A stretch of DNA of 64,000 nt from Desulfofundulus luciae (lineage in GTDB: Bacteria; Bacillota; Desulfotomaculia; Desulfotomaculales; Desulfovirgulaceae), in assembly GCF_030813795.1 (NCBI RefSeq), contig NZ_JAUSUX010000005.1, forward strand, positions 1 through 64,000. The letters are read 5' to 3'. Within the stretch, counting starts at the first letter, position 1; every line of letters begins with the position of its first letter. This document shows, one piece after another, positions 9,077-18,818 of the stretch. The notes under the pieces are model-generated. The model searched no databases. It was given only the letters and a program-made list of their open reading frames with translations, and was not told where the DNA came from. Made by a program: the position numbers and the translations under genes.

Positions 9077-10612
9077 CTATACCGGCATGTTGCCGTGCTT
9101 CTTACGGGGTCTCGTTTCCCGCTTGCCGGCCAGCGACTCCAGGGTGACGATAATACGCGACCGGGTATCCCTCGGGTCAATTACATCCTCTATATAACCC
9201 CTGGCGCTGGCTACATAAGGATTGGCAAACTTCTCCCGGTACTCGGCAGTCAGCTTGGCCCGCATTTCCATGGGGTTTTCCGCCTCGGCAATTTCTTTCC
9301 GGTAGATGATATTGACAGCTCCCTCTGGCCCCATGACGGCAATTTCGGCGGTAGGCCAGGCAAAGACGGCATCGGCCCGCAGGGAGCTGCTGCACATGGC
9401 CAGGTAAGCTCCCCCGTAAGCTTTTCTCAGAATAATGGTGATCTTGGGTACGGTGGCTTCGGAGTATGCGTAGAGCATCTTGGCCCCGTGCCGGATAATC
9501 CCGCCATATTCCTGGGCCGTTCCGGGCAGGAAACCGGGCACATCCATAAAGGTAATCAGGGGAAGATTAAAGCAGTCACAGAAACGGACGAAACGGCTGA
9601 TCTTGTCGGAAGCGTTGATATCCAGGCAGCCGGCCAGGTAGTCGGGCTGGTTTGCTACTATCCCCACCGCCTGTCCATTTATCCGCGCAAAACCAATTAC
9701 CGCGTTGCGGGCATAGAGGGGCTGCACTTCAAAAAACTGCCCGCCATCCACAATGAGATTGATTATTCTGCGCACGTCGTAGGACATATTCGGGTTATCG
9801 GGGATGATCTGCAACAGTTCTTCCGGATCGCCCGCCGGCTCCTGGGGAGCATACAGGGGGGGCTCCTCCAGGTTGTTGGAAGGCAGGTAACTCAACAAAA
9901 GGCGAACCATCTGGAGGCAGGTTTCTTCGTCGGGGGCCATAAAGTGGGCTACGCCGCTGGTCTGGTTATGGGTGGCCGCCCCACCCAGGGTCTCCATGGT
10001 CACCTCTTCACCGGTAACTGCCTTGATTACCTGGGGTCCCGTAATAAACATCTGGCTGGTACCCTGGACCATAAAAATGAAGTCAGTCAACGCCGGGGAA
10101 TACACCGCTCCTCCCGCACATGGTCCCATGATCACGGAAATCTGGGGGATTACCCCGGAGGCAATGGTGTTCCGGAAGAAAATTTCACCGTAACCGTTAA
10201 GGGCATCCACGCCCTCCTGAATGCGCGCTCCGCCGGAATCATTTAGACCGACCACGGGAGCACCAGTCTTCATGGCCAGATCCAGTACATGACAAATCTT
10301 GGCGGCATGGATCCGTCCCAGGGAACCTCCTGCCACCGTAAAGTCCTGGGCAAAGATGTATACCTTGCGCCCGTCAACTTTACCGTAGCCGGTAACAACG
10401 CCTTCGCCGGGGTTTTTGAGGTTGGAAATGTCGGGATCACCGGCAAAAGTATTTATTTCAACGAAGGTACCGGGGTCAAAGAACATTTTAATCCGTTCCC
10501 GGGCGGTTTTCTTACCAGCCTCGTGCTGCTTCTCGATGCGTTTTGGCCCACCGCCCGCATGGATTTGCTTGCGCAACTGCCTTAGCTGTTCCAGCTTTTC
10601 CTGCATACCCAA
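9077..10612 (-). CDS. Methylmalonyl-CoA carboxyltransferase 12S-type subunit
   Basis: Transfers carboxyl between methylmalonyl-CoA and biotin. The 511-residue acyl-CoA carboxylase beta-type protein has two crotonase folds: an N-terminal half with GARIQEGVDAL and GPCAGGAVYSPALTDF, and a C-terminal half with FVDVPGF-like FMDVPGFLPG and KAYGGAYLAM. Length and motifs match PccB, MmdA and transcarboxylase 12S. TTG 10612 has GGGAGGG at 7 nt, while an ATG two codons later is too far. The neighbours (mutase, epimerase, biotin carrier, 5S) favour transcarboxylase use. Confidence 0.95.
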   Translation of the reverse strand: MGMQEKLEQLRQLRKQIHAGGGPKRIEKQHEAGKKTARERIKMFFDPGTFVEINTFAGDPDISNLKNPGEGVVTGYGKVDGRKVYIFAQDFTVAGGSLGRIHAAKICHVLDLAMKTGAPVVGLNDSGGARIQEGVDALNGYGEIFFRNTIASGVIPQISVIMGPCAGGAVYSPALTDFIFMVQGTSQMFITGPQVIKAVTGEEVTMETLGGAATHNQTSGVAHFMAPDEETCLQMVRLLLSYLPSNNLEEPPLYAPQEPAGDPEELLQIIPDNPNMSYDVRRIINLIVDGGQFFEVQPLYARNAVIGFARINGQAVGIVANQPDYLAGCLDINASDKISRFVRFCDCFNLPLITFMDVPGFLPGTAQEYGGIIRHGAKMLYAYSEATVPKITIILRKAYGGAYLAMCSSSLRADAVFAWPTAEIAVMGPEGAVNIIYRKEIAEAENPMEMRAKLTAEYREKFANPYVASARGYIEDVIDPRDTRSRIIVTLESLAGKRETRPRKKHGNMPV

Positions 10613-10630
10613 TGGCGTTCCCTCCCTTAA

Positions 10631-11041
10631 TTAATTGTCACGCTCGCACAATTCCACCAGCGTGCCAAAGGTGGACTTGGGATGAAGAAAAGCAATCCTT
10701 GCTCCCCCGGCACCCCGGCGAGGCTTTTCATCAATGAGCCGCACACCCTTGGCTTTTAATTCCTCCAGCGCCTGCTCAAGATTTTCCACCCGGAAGGCGA
10801 TGTGCTGGATACCCTCGCCATTTTTCTCAATAAACCGGGCAATGGGCCCGTCAGGGGTAGTGGACTCCAGAAGCTCCACTTCACTGTCGCCGGTAGGCAA
10901 GAAGGCAACCTTTACCTTTTGCTCCTCCACCACTTCGGTACCTGTTACCTTCAACCCTAAAAGGCCCTCGTAAAACTCAATGGCCCTGGCCAGGTCCTTA
11001 ACGGCAATGCCAATGTGATCGATTTTTTTGATCCCGATCAC
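10631..11041 (-). CDS. mce: Methylmalonyl-CoA epimerase
   Basis: Interconverts (R)- and (S)-methylmalonyl-CoA. A 136-residue vicinal-oxygen-chelate fold protein with metal ligands in KIDHIGIAV (His), GIQHIAFRV (His) and TLVELCE (Glu). The GTG start overlaps the stop of the upstream cobalamin-binding mutase subunit by 4 nt (GTGA), suggesting coupled translation. It provides the isomer needed by the carboxyltransferase. Confidence 0.95.
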   Translation of the reverse strand: MIGIKKIDHIGIAVKDLARAIEFYEGLLGLKVTGTEVVEEQKVKVAFLPTGDSEVELLESTTPDGPIARFIEKNGEGIQHIAFRVENLEQALEELKAKGVRLIDEKPRRGAGGARIAFLHPKSTFGTLVELCERDN

Positions 11042-11463
11042 TGTTTTCCCTCCTCTTTCTGGGTCCTTTTCGCCACTTCCTCCCGGATAAAGCGGATAAT
11101 CTCCGTTGTGGGGGTGCCGGGGCCAAAAATTTCCGCGATCCCGGCTTCTTTTAAGAGAGGGATATCCTCATCGGGGATGATCCCCCCGCCCACTACCAGT
11201 ATGTCATCAGCTCCCTGGGCCCGCAATCCCTCCACCACCGCCGGGAAGAGGTGCATGTGCGCGCCGGAGAGAATGCTCAGGCCCACCACCTGCACATCCT
11301 CCTGGAGGGCTGCTTCCACAATTTGCTCGGGAGTCTGCCGCAAGCCGGTATAAATAACTTCCATTCCGGCATCCCGCAGGGCCTGGGCAATAACCTTGGC
11401 CCCCCGGTCATGACCGTCCAGGCCTGGTTTGGCTATCAGGACCCGAATGGGCCGTTCACTCAT
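11038..11463 (-). CDS. Methylmalonyl-CoA mutase, cobalamin-binding small subunit
   Basis: A 141-residue separate B12-binding subunit of methylmalonyl-CoA mutase. The DxHxxG cobalamin motif is present as DGHDRG near residue 16, where His ligates cobalt, followed by GLSILSGAH and [11 protein letters not shown], both typical of the domain. In most bacteria this domain is the C-terminus of the large subunit. Split genes as here are common in Peptococcaceae, Thermoplasma-type archaea and Pyrococcus. It pairs with the large subunit encoded just upstream. Confidence 0.95.
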   Translation of the reverse strand: MSERPIRVLIAKPGLDGHDRGAKVIAQALRDAGMEVIYTGLRQTPEQIVEAALQEDVQVVGLSILSGAHMHLFPAVVEGLRAQGADDILVVGGGIIPDEDIPLLKEAGIAEIFGPGTPTTEIIRFIREEVAKRTQKEEGKQ

Positions 11464-11482
11464 TCATCTCCCCTCCTTGCCT

Positions 11483-13153
11483 TTAAAAGACAATTTGCTG
11501 GCGATACTCGCCAAAGACTTCCCGCAGGGTATCGCAAATTTCTCCCAGGGTGGCATAAGCTTTTACGGCGTCAATGAACAGGGGCATCAAGTTTTCCTTC
11601 GTGGATGCCGCTTCCCGCAGGTTGTTTAAAACCTGCTTCACTTTCTGGTTATCCCGGCGGGCCTTCAATGCCTGCAGCTTAGCCGTCTGGCGTTCCGCTA
11701 CTGCCGGATCCACCTTTAACAAATTCTTGGGCTTCTCATACTCCATCTGGAATTTGTTAATACCAATAACCACCTTTTTGCCGCTTTCAATGTCCATCTG
11801 ATAGCGGTAGGCGCTGTCCTTAATTTCTTTCTGCATAAATTCAATGGCCTCAGGAGCACCGCCTAGCTCGTCAATCTTCTTAATATAGGCCATGGCCTTT
11901 TCTTCGATTTCATTGGTCAGGCTTTCAATATAGTATGAACCGCCCAGGGGATCCACCGTATCGCCAACGCCAATTTCATAACCAATCACCTGCTGGGTGC
12001 GCAGGGCAATGAGCACCGACTCGTCGCTGGGCAGGGCCAGGGCTTCGTCGTAAGAGTTGGTGTGCAGGGACTGGGTACCACCCAGCACTGCGCTCAGGGC
12101 CTCAAAGGCCGTGCGCATGATGTTTACCATGGGCTGCTGGGCCGTCAGGCTGCAACCGGCAGTTTGGGTATGGAAGCGCAGCATCCAGGAGCGGGGATTC
12201 TTGGCACCAAATCGCTCCTTCATGATCTTGGCCCAAAGCCGCCTGGCCGCCCGGAACTTGGCAATTTCCTCGAAGAAGTTCAGGTGGGCGTTAAAGAAGA
12301 AGGACAGGCGGGGAGCAAAATCGTCCACATTTAAGCCGGCATCAATAGCCGCCTGGACATAGGCAATCCCGTCGGCCAGGGTAAAGGCCACTTCCTGCAC
12401 CGCCGTGGAACCGGCCTCCCGGATGTGATAGCCGCTGATGCTGATGGTGTTCCAGTTGGGAACATTCTTGGAACAATAGGCAAAGACATCGGTAATCAGG
12501 CGCATGGATGGACCGGGCGGGAAAATATAGGTTCCCCTGGCGATGTATTCTTTTAAGATATCATTTTGAATGGTCCCGTTGAGCTTGTCGGGAGTAACTC
12601 CCTGCTTTTCTGCCACGGCAATATACATGGCCAGCAGGATGGCGGCCGGGGAATTAATGGTCATGGAAGTGCTCACCTTGTCCAGGGGAATGCCCTCGAA
12701 CAGGGTTTCCATATCCTCTAAAGAATCAATGGCCACCCCCACCTTGCCCACCTCGCCCCGGGCCAGGGGATGATCCGAATCATAACCAATTTGGGTGGGC
12801 AGGTCAAAGGCCACGCTCAAACCAGTCTGTCCCTGTTCCAGCAGGTAGCGGAAACGGGCGTTGGTTTCTTCGGCTGTACCGAAACCGGCATACTGGCGCA
12901 TGGTCCATAACCGGCCCCGGTACATGTTGGGCTGCACTCCCCGGGTAAAGGGGTAAGAACCCGGAAAGCCGAGATCCCGTTCGTAATCAAGATCAGCTAT
13001 ATCCTCCGGAGTATACAGGGTCTTGATCTCAATACCCGAATCGGTAACAAACCCGGCCTGCCTCTCCGGTCTTTTTTTTACCTGGGCTTCCAGCCGTTCC
13101 CGGTATTCCTTGGCCGACGCCCGGATGCTTTCCAGCTTTTCCTTTTCGAACAT
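11483..13153 (-). CDS. Methylmalonyl-CoA mutase large subunit
   Basis: Catalyses succinyl-CoA/(R)-methylmalonyl-CoA rearrangement with adenosylcobalamin. The protein is about 556 residues and consists of the TIM-barrel substrate domain only. Recognisable parts are [24 protein letters not shown]-like [24 protein letters not shown] and the [16 protein letters not shown] signature. The cobalamin domain is a separate downstream gene. A GGGGGGAG at the 5' end places the start at ATG 13153 (MFEKEKL) rather than 13177. Confidence 0.95.
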   Translation of the reverse strand: MFEKEKLESIRASAKEYRERLEAQVKKRPERQAGFVTDSGIEIKTLYTPEDIADLDYERDLGFPGSYPFTRGVQPNMYRGRLWTMRQYAGFGTAEETNARFRYLLEQGQTGLSVAFDLPTQIGYDSDHPLARGEVGKVGVAIDSLEDMETLFEGIPLDKVSTSMTINSPAAILLAMYIAVAEKQGVTPDKLNGTIQNDILKEYIARGTYIFPPGPSMRLITDVFAYCSKNVPNWNTISISGYHIREAGSTAVQEVAFTLADGIAYVQAAIDAGLNVDDFAPRLSFFFNAHLNFFEEIAKFRAARRLWAKIMKERFGAKNPRSWMLRFHTQTAGCSLTAQQPMVNIMRTAFEALSAVLGGTQSLHTNSYDEALALPSDESVLIALRTQQVIGYEIGVGDTVDPLGGSYYIESLTNEIEEKAMAYIKKIDELGGAPEAIEFMQKEIKDSAYRYQMDIESGKKVVIGINKFQMEYEKPKNLLKVDPAVAERQTAKLQALKARRDNQKVKQVLNNLREAASTKENLMPLFIDAVKAYATLGEICDTLREVFGEYRQQIVF

Positions 13154-13173
13154 CCATCTCCCCCCTTGAAGAC

Positions 13174-14040
13174 TCAACCTAGAGCTTCCTTAATCAACCC
13201 GGGCACCTCAAAGGGCAGGGTAGCCACCCGGGCACCGGCAGCCGTCAGTGCCTGTACCTTGCCCTCAAAGGTACCCTTCCCCCGCTCAATGATTGCCCCG
13301 GCATGGCCCATGCGTTTACCGGGAGGGGCGCTCTTCCCGGCAATATAAGCCACCACGGGCTTGGTCATTTTCTTGATGAACAGGGAAGCCTCTTCCTCCG
13401 CATTCCCCCCAATCTCGCCTACCAGCACCACGGCCCTGGTTTCCGGATCCTTCTCGAATTTTGCCAGCACATCCACAAAAGACAAACCAACCACCCGGTC
13501 ACCACCCAGTCCAACCACCGTCGACTGTCCTAAACCGTTGGCTGTTAGATTGGCCACGATCTCGTAGGTAAGGGTGCCGCTGCGCGCCACCACACCAATG
13601 TGGCCCGGCACGAAGAACTGGTTGGGTGGAATGCCAATTTTGCACCGTCCCGAGGAAACAATCCCAAAGGTATTAGGGCCAATCACTATTGTACCCCGTC
13701 GCCGGGCAAAAGCAATGATCTCCAGTTCATCATGGACGGGAATATGTTCGGTAATAATGACCACAACCCGCACCCCGGCGGCAATGGCTTCAAAAGCGGC
13801 ATCTTTGGCAAAGGGAGCCGGAATGAAAAGCACGGAGGCATCAATTTGATGGTTTTCCATGGCCGCGGCCACGGTATCATACACGGGAACCCCTTCTACC
13901 GTCTGGCCACCCTTGCCCGGGGAAACCCCGGCGACAATCCGCGTTCCATAGGCCAGCATCTGCTTGGTATGAAACGTGCCCTGGTTACCCGTAATCCCCT
14001 GAACCAGAACATTGGTTTTTTCATCAACTATAATGGCCAC
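13174..14040 (-). CDS. sucD: Succinyl-CoA synthetase alpha subunit
   Basis: Nucleotide-dependent interconversion of succinate and succinyl-CoA; in propionate oxidation it yields ATP or GTP. The 288-residue CoA-binding Rossmann protein has [22 protein letters not shown], and the active-site histidine in [11 protein letters not shown] (phosphohistidine). The start is GTG 14040. It lies directly downstream of sucC, the usual pair order. Confidence 0.95.
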   Translation of the reverse strand: MAIIVDEKTNVLVQGITGNQGTFHTKQMLAYGTRIVAGVSPGKGGQTVEGVPVYDTVAAAMENHQIDASVLFIPAPFAKDAAFEAIAAGVRVVVIITEHIPVHDELEIIAFARRRGTIVIGPNTFGIVSSGRCKIGIPPNQFFVPGHIGVVARSGTLTYEIVANLTANGLGQSTVVGLGGDRVVGLSFVDVLAKFEKDPETRAVVLVGEIGGNAEEEASLFIKKMTKPVVAYIAGKSAPPGKRMGHAGAIIERGKGTFEGKVQALTAAGARVATLPFEVPGLIKEALG

Positions 14041-14072
14041 TCCTGACCGCTCCTTCCTTATCGAGGGTGTAT

Positions 14073-15188
14073 TTAACCCTGGGCCCTGGCCAGTTCCACA
14101 GCCTTGGCCGCAGCCTCATGCATGATCCTGTAGGCTTCAATGCCATTTTCCCTGAGGATGCGTACACCCTCTTCTTCGTTGGTACCAACTAAACGAATGA
14201 CTACCGGAACATTGATTCCCTTCTCCTGCTTCACCTTGACCAGTGCCATGGCCACATCATCACACCGGGTAATGCCCCCAAAGATGTTAATGAAGATCAC
14301 CCGGGGATTGGTGGACAGGAGGATTTCTAATGCTTTAGCTGTAGCCTCCATCCCGGTGCCGCCGCCGGCATCCAGGAAATTGGCTGGTGCACCGCCGTAA
14401 TGCTGGATGATATCCAGGGTACCCATGGTAATGCCGGCACCATTTGCCATCACGGCAATATTCCCATCCAGCTGGACGTAAGAGAGCCCCAGGGCGTGGG
14501 CCTGCCGTTCGGCCTCGGTACGGTCATCTACCACGGGCAGATCCTTTTGCCGGTACAGGGCCTCGTCATCGATAGTTACCTTGGCATCGGCAGCAATTAA
14601 TTTTTCCCTGCTCAACACCAGCGGGTTGATCTCTACCAGTTCGGCGTCCTTCTCCCGGAAAATGCGGTAAAGGGTAGGCAACAAACGGCCAAATTCCTTG
14701 GCCACCGCGCCCGTTAGACCCAACCGGCGGCAAACTTCCCGGCACAAATAGGGCTGGACGCCCAGGCAGACATCCAGGTGTTCCTTGACGATAAATTCGT
14801 CGGGGACCTCTTCAATATCCATGCCGCCCTGGGCGGAAGCAATTAAAACCGGCGCTTTGGCTGCCCCATCTACGGTAATGGCCACATAAAACTCATGATC
14901 GATGGCCAGCTTTTCTTCCACCAGGACCATTTCGACTTTCAGGCCCTGAACCGTCATGCCCAAAACCTGGGCAGCCGCCTCGCGAGCCTCTTCCGGGGTA
15001 TCGGCAAACTTAATCCCGCCCCCCTTACCCCGTTTACCCGAAAGCACCTGGGACTTGATTACCACCGGTGCCCCGATTTCCGCCGCTACTGCCGCCACTT
15101 CATCCGGGGAGGTGACCATCTTACCCCTGGGTACGGTCAAACCGTAGCGGGCAAAAAGCTCCTTGCCCATATATTCATAGAGTTTCAC
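14073..15188 (-). CDS. sucC: Succinyl-CoA synthetase beta subunit
   Basis: Partner of SucD. It has an N-terminal ATP-grasp domain (KLYEYMGKELFARYGL, then KSQVLSGKRGKGGGIKF) and a C-terminal domain with MANGAGITMGTLD, LDAGGGTG and NIFGGITRCDDVA, the family signature. The longest frame begins at 15227, but AGGGGGA lies in-frame upstream of GTG 15188. The resulting N-terminus, M-K-L-Y-E-Y, matches typical SucC, giving about 371 residues. Confidence 0.94.
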   Translation of the reverse strand: MKLYEYMGKELFARYGLTVPRGKMVTSPDEVAAVAAEIGAPVVIKSQVLSGKRGKGGGIKFADTPEEAREAAAQVLGMTVQGLKVEMVLVEEKLAIDHEFYVAITVDGAAKAPVLIASAQGGMDIEEVPDEFIVKEHLDVCLGVQPYLCREVCRRLGLTGAVAKEFGRLLPTLYRIFREKDAELVEINPLVLSREKLIAADAKVTIDDEALYRQKDLPVVDDRTEAERQAHALGLSYVQLDGNIAVMANGAGITMGTLDIIQHYGGAPANFLDAGGGTGMEATAKALEILLSTNPRVIFINIFGGITRCDDVAMALVKVKQEKGINVPVVIRLVGTNEEEGVRILRENGIEAYRIMHEAAAKAVELARAQG

Positions 15189-15260
15189 AATTTTTCCCCC
15201 TTTGGCCAAAAGCCCTTTTAATCCCACGAAAAAATTTTTAGAAAAGGAAACTACCAGCCG

Positions 15261-15815
15261 CTACCGGCCGGCATAAATTTTGACTCCTTCTTCGTACAAA
15301 TCGCCGCCCAGAACATCATTAACCACAATTACCGGAAAGTCCTCCACCACCAGCTCGTGGATGGCCTCCGGGCCCAGTTCCGGGTAAGCCACTACCCGGC
15401 ATGATTTAATGGCCCGGGCCAGCAATGCCGCCGCACCTCCCACGGCAGCAAAATAAACGGCCTTGTATTGCTTCACGGCCTTAATTACTTCCGGAGAGCG
15501 TTTCCCCTTGCCAATCATACCCTTCAAACCCAGGGCAAGTAAGCGCGGCGCATAGGGATCCATCCGGCCACTGGTGGTAGGACCCGCTGAACCTATCACC
15601 CGCCCGGGTTTGGCTGGCGAAGGTCCCACATAGTAAATAACCTGCCCCTTGATGGGAATGGGCAGTTCTTCCCCTCGGTCCAGCAACTCCACCATCTTTT
15701 TATGGGCCGCGTCCCGGGCTGTATAGAGTATACCGTTTAACAAGACCCGCTGACCAATGCGCAGCTTCTCTACCACTTCGTCGGTAAACGGGGTAGTCAG
15801 CCTGATTTGAGGCAA
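15261..15815 (-). CDS. Fumarate hydratase class I, beta (C-terminal) subunit
   Basis: C-terminal subunit of an oxygen-sensitive [4Fe-4S] fumarase that interconverts fumarate and malate. The 184-residue protein has the typical LRIGQRVLLNG, TARDAAHKKM, YYVGPSPAKPGRVIGSAGPTTSGRMD and KGKRS segments. TTG 15815 follows TAGGAGGT at 8 nt. The alpha subunit gene lies just upstream; split class I fumarases are the rule in Peptococcaceae. Confidence 0.94.
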   Translation of the reverse strand: MPQIRLTTPFTDEVVEKLRIGQRVLLNGILYTARDAAHKKMVELLDRGEELPIPIKGQVIYYVGPSPAKPGRVIGSAGPTTSGRMDPYAPRLLALGLKGMIGKGKRSPEVIKAVKQYKAVYFAAVGGAAALLARAIKSCRVVAYPELGPEAIHELVVEDFPVIVVNDVLGGDLYEEGVKIYAGR

Positions 15816-15844
15816 ATTCTTCTACCTCCTACACAATACTCGCG

Positions 15845-16687
15845 TTAGAGTATTGCTTCTTTGTGCCGGCTGGCATGGCAGTTAATGTTTACTGCCACCG
15901 GCAAGCTCGCTATATGACACGGAAAAACTTCCACGTGCACCGCCAGAGCAGTGGTGCGACCGCCCAGGCCCTGTGGTCCGATGCCCAGGTTATTAATGGC
16001 CTCCAAAAGCTCCCTTTCCAGGCAGGCAATCTCGGCATCGGGATGGGGTTGTCCCAACGGGCGCAGGAGAGCTTCCTTGGCCAGCAAGGCGGCCTTTTCA
16101 AAGGTGCCTCCAATCCCCACACCCACCACCACGGGCGGACAGGGATTAGAGCCGGCTGCTCTTACCTGCTCGATGACAAACTTTTTAACCCCCTCCACCC
16201 CTTCAGCCGGCTTGAGCATGCGCAGGCCGCTCATGTTCTCACTACCGCCCCCCTTGGGAGCAACAATGATCTTTAGTTTATCACCGGGAACAATGCGGGT
16301 GTGAATTACTGCCGGCGTGTTATCCCCGGTATTTTTGCGGCGCAGGGGGTGATCAACGATGGATTTACGCAGGTAACCCTCCTGGTACCCCCGGCGCACC
16401 CCTTCGTTTACTGCTTCGTACAGGTTCCCCCCGGTAATGGCCACTTCCTGCCCCACTTCCAGGAAAACAACGGCAAAACCGGTATCCTGGCACATGGGGA
16501 CCTGCTCCTCCCGGGCAATACGGGCATTTTCCAGCAACTGTTGCAGGACATCCTTGCCCGTGAGGGAAATTTCCTGGCCCAGGGCCTCTTTGAATGCCGC
16601 CAGTACATCCTCACCCAGCTCGTAGTTTGCCTTCTGGCATAATTCGGCTACCGTGGCTGTAATGGTAGCAGCATCTACAAGTCGCAA
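15845..16687 (-). CDS. Fumarate hydratase class I, alpha (N-terminal) subunit
   Basis: Iron-sulphur-bearing subunit of fumarase; first gene of the mmc operon. Motifs include MCQDTGFAVVF (cluster Cys), GGGSENMSGLRMLKPAEG and NPCPPVVVGVGIGG. The longest frame starts with GTG 16708. TTG 16687 lies 9 nt after a G-run and gives MRLVDAATITATVAELC, matching the usual N-terminus of the family, so about 280 residues. The sigma-54-type promoter at 16749-16734 lies about 50 nt upstream. Confidence 0.93.
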   Translation of the reverse strand: MRLVDAATITATVAELCQKANYELGEDVLAAFKEALGQEISLTGKDVLQQLLENARIAREEQVPMCQDTGFAVVFLEVGQEVAITGGNLYEAVNEGVRRGYQEGYLRKSIVDHPLRRKNTGDNTPAVIHTRIVPGDKLKIIVAPKGGGSENMSGLRMLKPAEGVEGVKKFVIEQVRAAGSNPCPPVVVGVGIGGTFEKAALLAKEALLRPLGQPHPDAEIACLERELLEAINNLGIGPQGLGGRTTALAVHVEVFPCHIASLPVAVNINCHASRHKEAIL

Positions 16688-16733
16688 AAAGCCTTTCCCC
16701 CCTTCCACCTTTACTGAGCAACTATTTCACAAG

Positions 16734-16749
16734 TGCAATTTTTATACCA
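16734..16749 (-). promoter_or_regulatory. Sigma-54-type (-24/-12) promoter of the mmc operon
   Basis: On the minus strand TGGTAT-N5-TTGCA occupies 16749-16734. The GG and GC dinucleotides are separated by exactly 10 bp, as in the consensus TGGCAC-N5-TTGCW. Predicted transcription starts near 16722, leaving a short leader to TTG 16687. The divergence from consensus is C to T at two -24 positions. A TATAAA core within it could alternatively act as a sigma-A -10. Confidence 0.65.
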
Positions 16750-16814
16750 AACGCAGGACAAACCGGCCAATACACCAAAAAGGGGGTTTTTGCCGCCCAT
16801 TCCAGGGCAATTCT

Positions 16815-16847
16815 AAAATATAAAAATAAAAGAGGTGCCACCCTCTT
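16815..16847 (-). terminator. Terminator after the sigma-54 activator gene
   Basis: On the minus strand AAGAGG (16847-16842), a 6-nt loop and CCTCTT (16835-16830) form a perfect 6-bp stem followed by a T-rich tract to about 16815. It separates the activator transcript from the mmc operon. The same inverted repeat could also be read as a protein-binding site. Confidence 0.6.
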
Positions 16848-16915
16848 CTTCTAAACTTTATAAAAAGAGGCTTGAGATACCGGTTATTTCTAGGGTAAAA
16901 AGGATAGACACTTCG

Positions 16916-16940
16916 TTCTAACCTTTAGAATTAGTCTAAT
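16916..16940. promoter_or_regulatory. Overlapping palindromes, candidate activator sites
   Basis: TTCTAA-CCT-TTAGAA (16916-16930) is a perfect 6-bp inverted repeat, directly abutted by ATTAG-T-CTAAT (16930-16940). They lie about 170-200 bp upstream of the predicted sigma-54 promoter, the usual distance for enhancer sites. TTCTAA also recurs in single copies at 16811-16816 and 16849-16854. Binding is an inference. Confidence 0.35.
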
Positions 16941-16953
16941 AATTATAATCTTA

Positions 16954-18660
16954 TCAATTGGTGAAATCTTCAGTACGACTTTTCTTTAACTTATTATACA
17001 GTGTAGCCAGGGAGATATTCAGCGCCTGGGCGGCTCGCCGCTTGCCTTCCACACTGGTACCAAACTTGGCGATAGCTTTTCTAATCAGCAATTGTTCCAT
17101 CTGATCAATGGGGATAAGCTCAATATCCCGTTCCGGGGATGCCTTAAACTGGCTGACATGCTGGATAAAATGTTTCTTTGTAAAAATCTCTTCGTCCACG
17201 GTTACCATCACCCGTTCAAAGACATTTTCCAGTTCCCGCACATTTCCGGGCCAATCGTAACAATAGAGAATTTCCTCGGCATCCTTGGACAAGCCCTTCA
17301 CCTTTTTACCCAGTTTGCGGTTTAGTTTGATAATTAAGTTGTTGATCAGGATAGGTAAATCTTCCTTGCGCACCCGCAAGGGTGGAATGGTAATTTCAAC
17401 TACGTTTAGCCGGTAGTAGAGGTCTTCCCGGAACTTGCCCTGGCGGATTAATTCCCGCAGGTTGCGGTTGGTGGCCGCAATAACCCGTACATCCACTTTA
17501 ATGGTCTGGGTGCCTCCCACCCGCTCAAACTCCATTTCCTGCAAAACCCGGAGCAGTTTTCCCTGCAGGTTCAGGTTCATATCACCAATTTCATCGAGAA
17601 AAATAGTTCCACCATGGGCCAGCTCGAACTTACCGATCTTGGATTTAACGGCTCCGGTAAAGGCTCCCTTAGCGTAACCGAAAAACTCGCTCTCCAAAAG
17701 GCTGTCCGGTATGGCGGCACAGTTAACTTTAATAAACGGCTTATCCCTGCGGGGGCTGGCATGGTGGATGGCATGGGCAAACAACTCTTTACCCGTACCG
17801 CTCTCTCCCAGCAATAGGACGGTGGAGTTTGTACGGGCTGCCCTCTCGGCCACCTGGATACAGCGACGCAACTCTGCACTATTGCCCAGGATATCGGCAA
17901 AGGTATATTTACTGGTCGTAACCTGGCCGAATTTATCTGACAGATTCTCAATAATGCTGGTGCTCTGGCGCAGTTGTTCCATTAAATTCATGACGTCGGT
18001 AAAGTGCTGAAAAACCACCACCGCTCCTTCCATCTTGCCGTCCACAAAGATGGGGGCGGCGTTGGAAATGACCTCAGCATTGCTTCCCCCTACCTTTGTA
18101 CGATGCCCCACCACACTGCGGCCGGTACGCAACACCGTGGCCAGAGCTCCATCGGGGGAAGCCTCAAAAATATTCTGTCCAATCCGTTCATTTTCACTAA
18201 TGCCGGTAATCCGGGTAAAGGCCGGATTGACGTATTTGATCACACCGCGGGAATCCGCCACTTCGATGGCTTCCTGGACCGAATCCAGGATGGCAGCCAG
18301 TTCTCCCTGTACTCGCCTGGCTTCAAGCAATTTTTCCTTTTCCCTTAATACGGCCAGCATAAGATCCAGCGCCCGGGCCTCCATGATGGACGTTCTCCGC
18401 GGCTTTATCCGATGCAGGTGCATCTGGATCTCCGGATCCCCGGTAGCCTCGATCAAAACATCCACGCCGGGCAGGCGCACCATTTCCGTATAATCGGCGG
18501 TGGTAAAAACCCCGTCCGCAGCCGCAGCTTTAACTCCCGGGGATGAAGGATCGGGATCGGCCACACCCAAAATTTCCACATCCCCCACGGCCTTTAACAT
18601 GCGGTAAATGGAATAACCGTCCTCATTGCCCCCAATAATGGCTACGGTCAACCTGGGCAT
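16954..18660 (-). CDS. Sigma-54-dependent transcriptional activator of the mmc operon
   Basis: A 568-residue enhancer-binding protein. The N-terminus (about 1-105) is Rossmann-like: [24 protein letters not shown] and [12 protein letters not shown] resemble NAD-binding oxidoreductase domains. A PAS domain follows (about 120-235, [21 protein letters not shown]). The AAA+ domain (about 260-490) has Walker A GESGTGKE and an intact GAFTGA loop for sigma-54 contact. A Fis-type helix-turn-helix ends the protein ([16 protein letters not shown]). The gene precedes the mmc operon in the same direction, as mmcA does in Pelotomaculum by my recollection. Sensing of NADH or a CoA ester is only inferred. 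Confidence 0.9.
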   Translation of the reverse strand: MPRLTVAIIGGNEDGYSIYRMLKAVGDVEILGVADPDPSSPGVKAAAADGVFTTADYTEMVRLPGVDVLIEATGDPEIQMHLHRIKPRRTSIMEARALDLMLAVLREKEKLLEARRVQGELAAILDSVQEAIEVADSRGVIKYVNPAFTRITGISENERIGQNIFEASPDGALATVLRTGRSVVGHRTKVGGSNAEVISNAAPIFVDGKMEGAVVVFQHFTDVMNLMEQLRQSTSIIENLSDKFGQVTTSKYTFADILGNSAELRRCIQVAERAARTNSTVLLLGESGTGKELFAHAIHHASPRRDKPFIKVNCAAIPDSLLESEFFGYAKGAFTGAVKSKIGKFELAHGGTIFLDEIGDMNLNLQGKLLRVLQEMEFERVGGTQTIKVDVRVIAATNRNLRELIRQGKFREDLYYRLNVVEITIPPLRVRKEDLPILINNLIIKLNRKLGKKVKGLSKDAEEILYCYDWPGNVRELENVFERVMVTVDEEIFTKKHFIQHVSQFKASPERDIELIPIDQMEQLLIRKAIAKFGTSVEGKRRAAQALNISLATLYNKLKKSRTEDFTN

Positions 18661-18751
18661 GCCGCCTCACCTTCTACGTGGTCCAAACTTTATGGGATTA
18701 TTTCGACGATTATCTACTAATCCCTTCTAAAAAATAAAAAAACATTAATTT

Positions 18752-18790
18752 CGAACAACTGTTTTTCCATCAATACCTTTATGGTATAAT
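18752..18790 (+). promoter_or_regulatory. lexA promoter with candidate SOS box
   Basis: CGAAC-AACT-GTTTT at 18752-18765 resembles the Firmicute LexA box CGAAC-N4-GTTCG, with an imperfect right half. TATAAT at 18785-18790 is a good -10. The SOS box covers the -35 region, so LexA binding would block its own promoter. The ribosome binding site AAAGGAGG is at 18801-18808. Confidence 0.6.
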
Positions 18791-18818
18791 TCAAAGAAAA
18801 AAAGGAGGTTGACGGGTT

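Noticed and set aside
8857-9180. The longer 107-codon version of the small subunit gene
   Set aside because: The extra N-terminus overlaps the end of the 12S gene, is Arg/Ser-rich and unlike the family, and the proper ribosome binding site serves ATG 9054.
9041-10246. A 401-codon plus-strand open frame opposite the carboxyltransferase gene
   Set aside because: It is the antisense shadow of a GC-rich, strongly conserved gene, has no ribosome binding site, and its translation shows no recognisable fold.
16825-16840. TGGCAC on the minus strand at 16840-16835 as a sigma-54 -24 element
   Set aside because: The -12 position reads TTATT instead of TTGCW, and the motif is the loop of a better-supported terminator.
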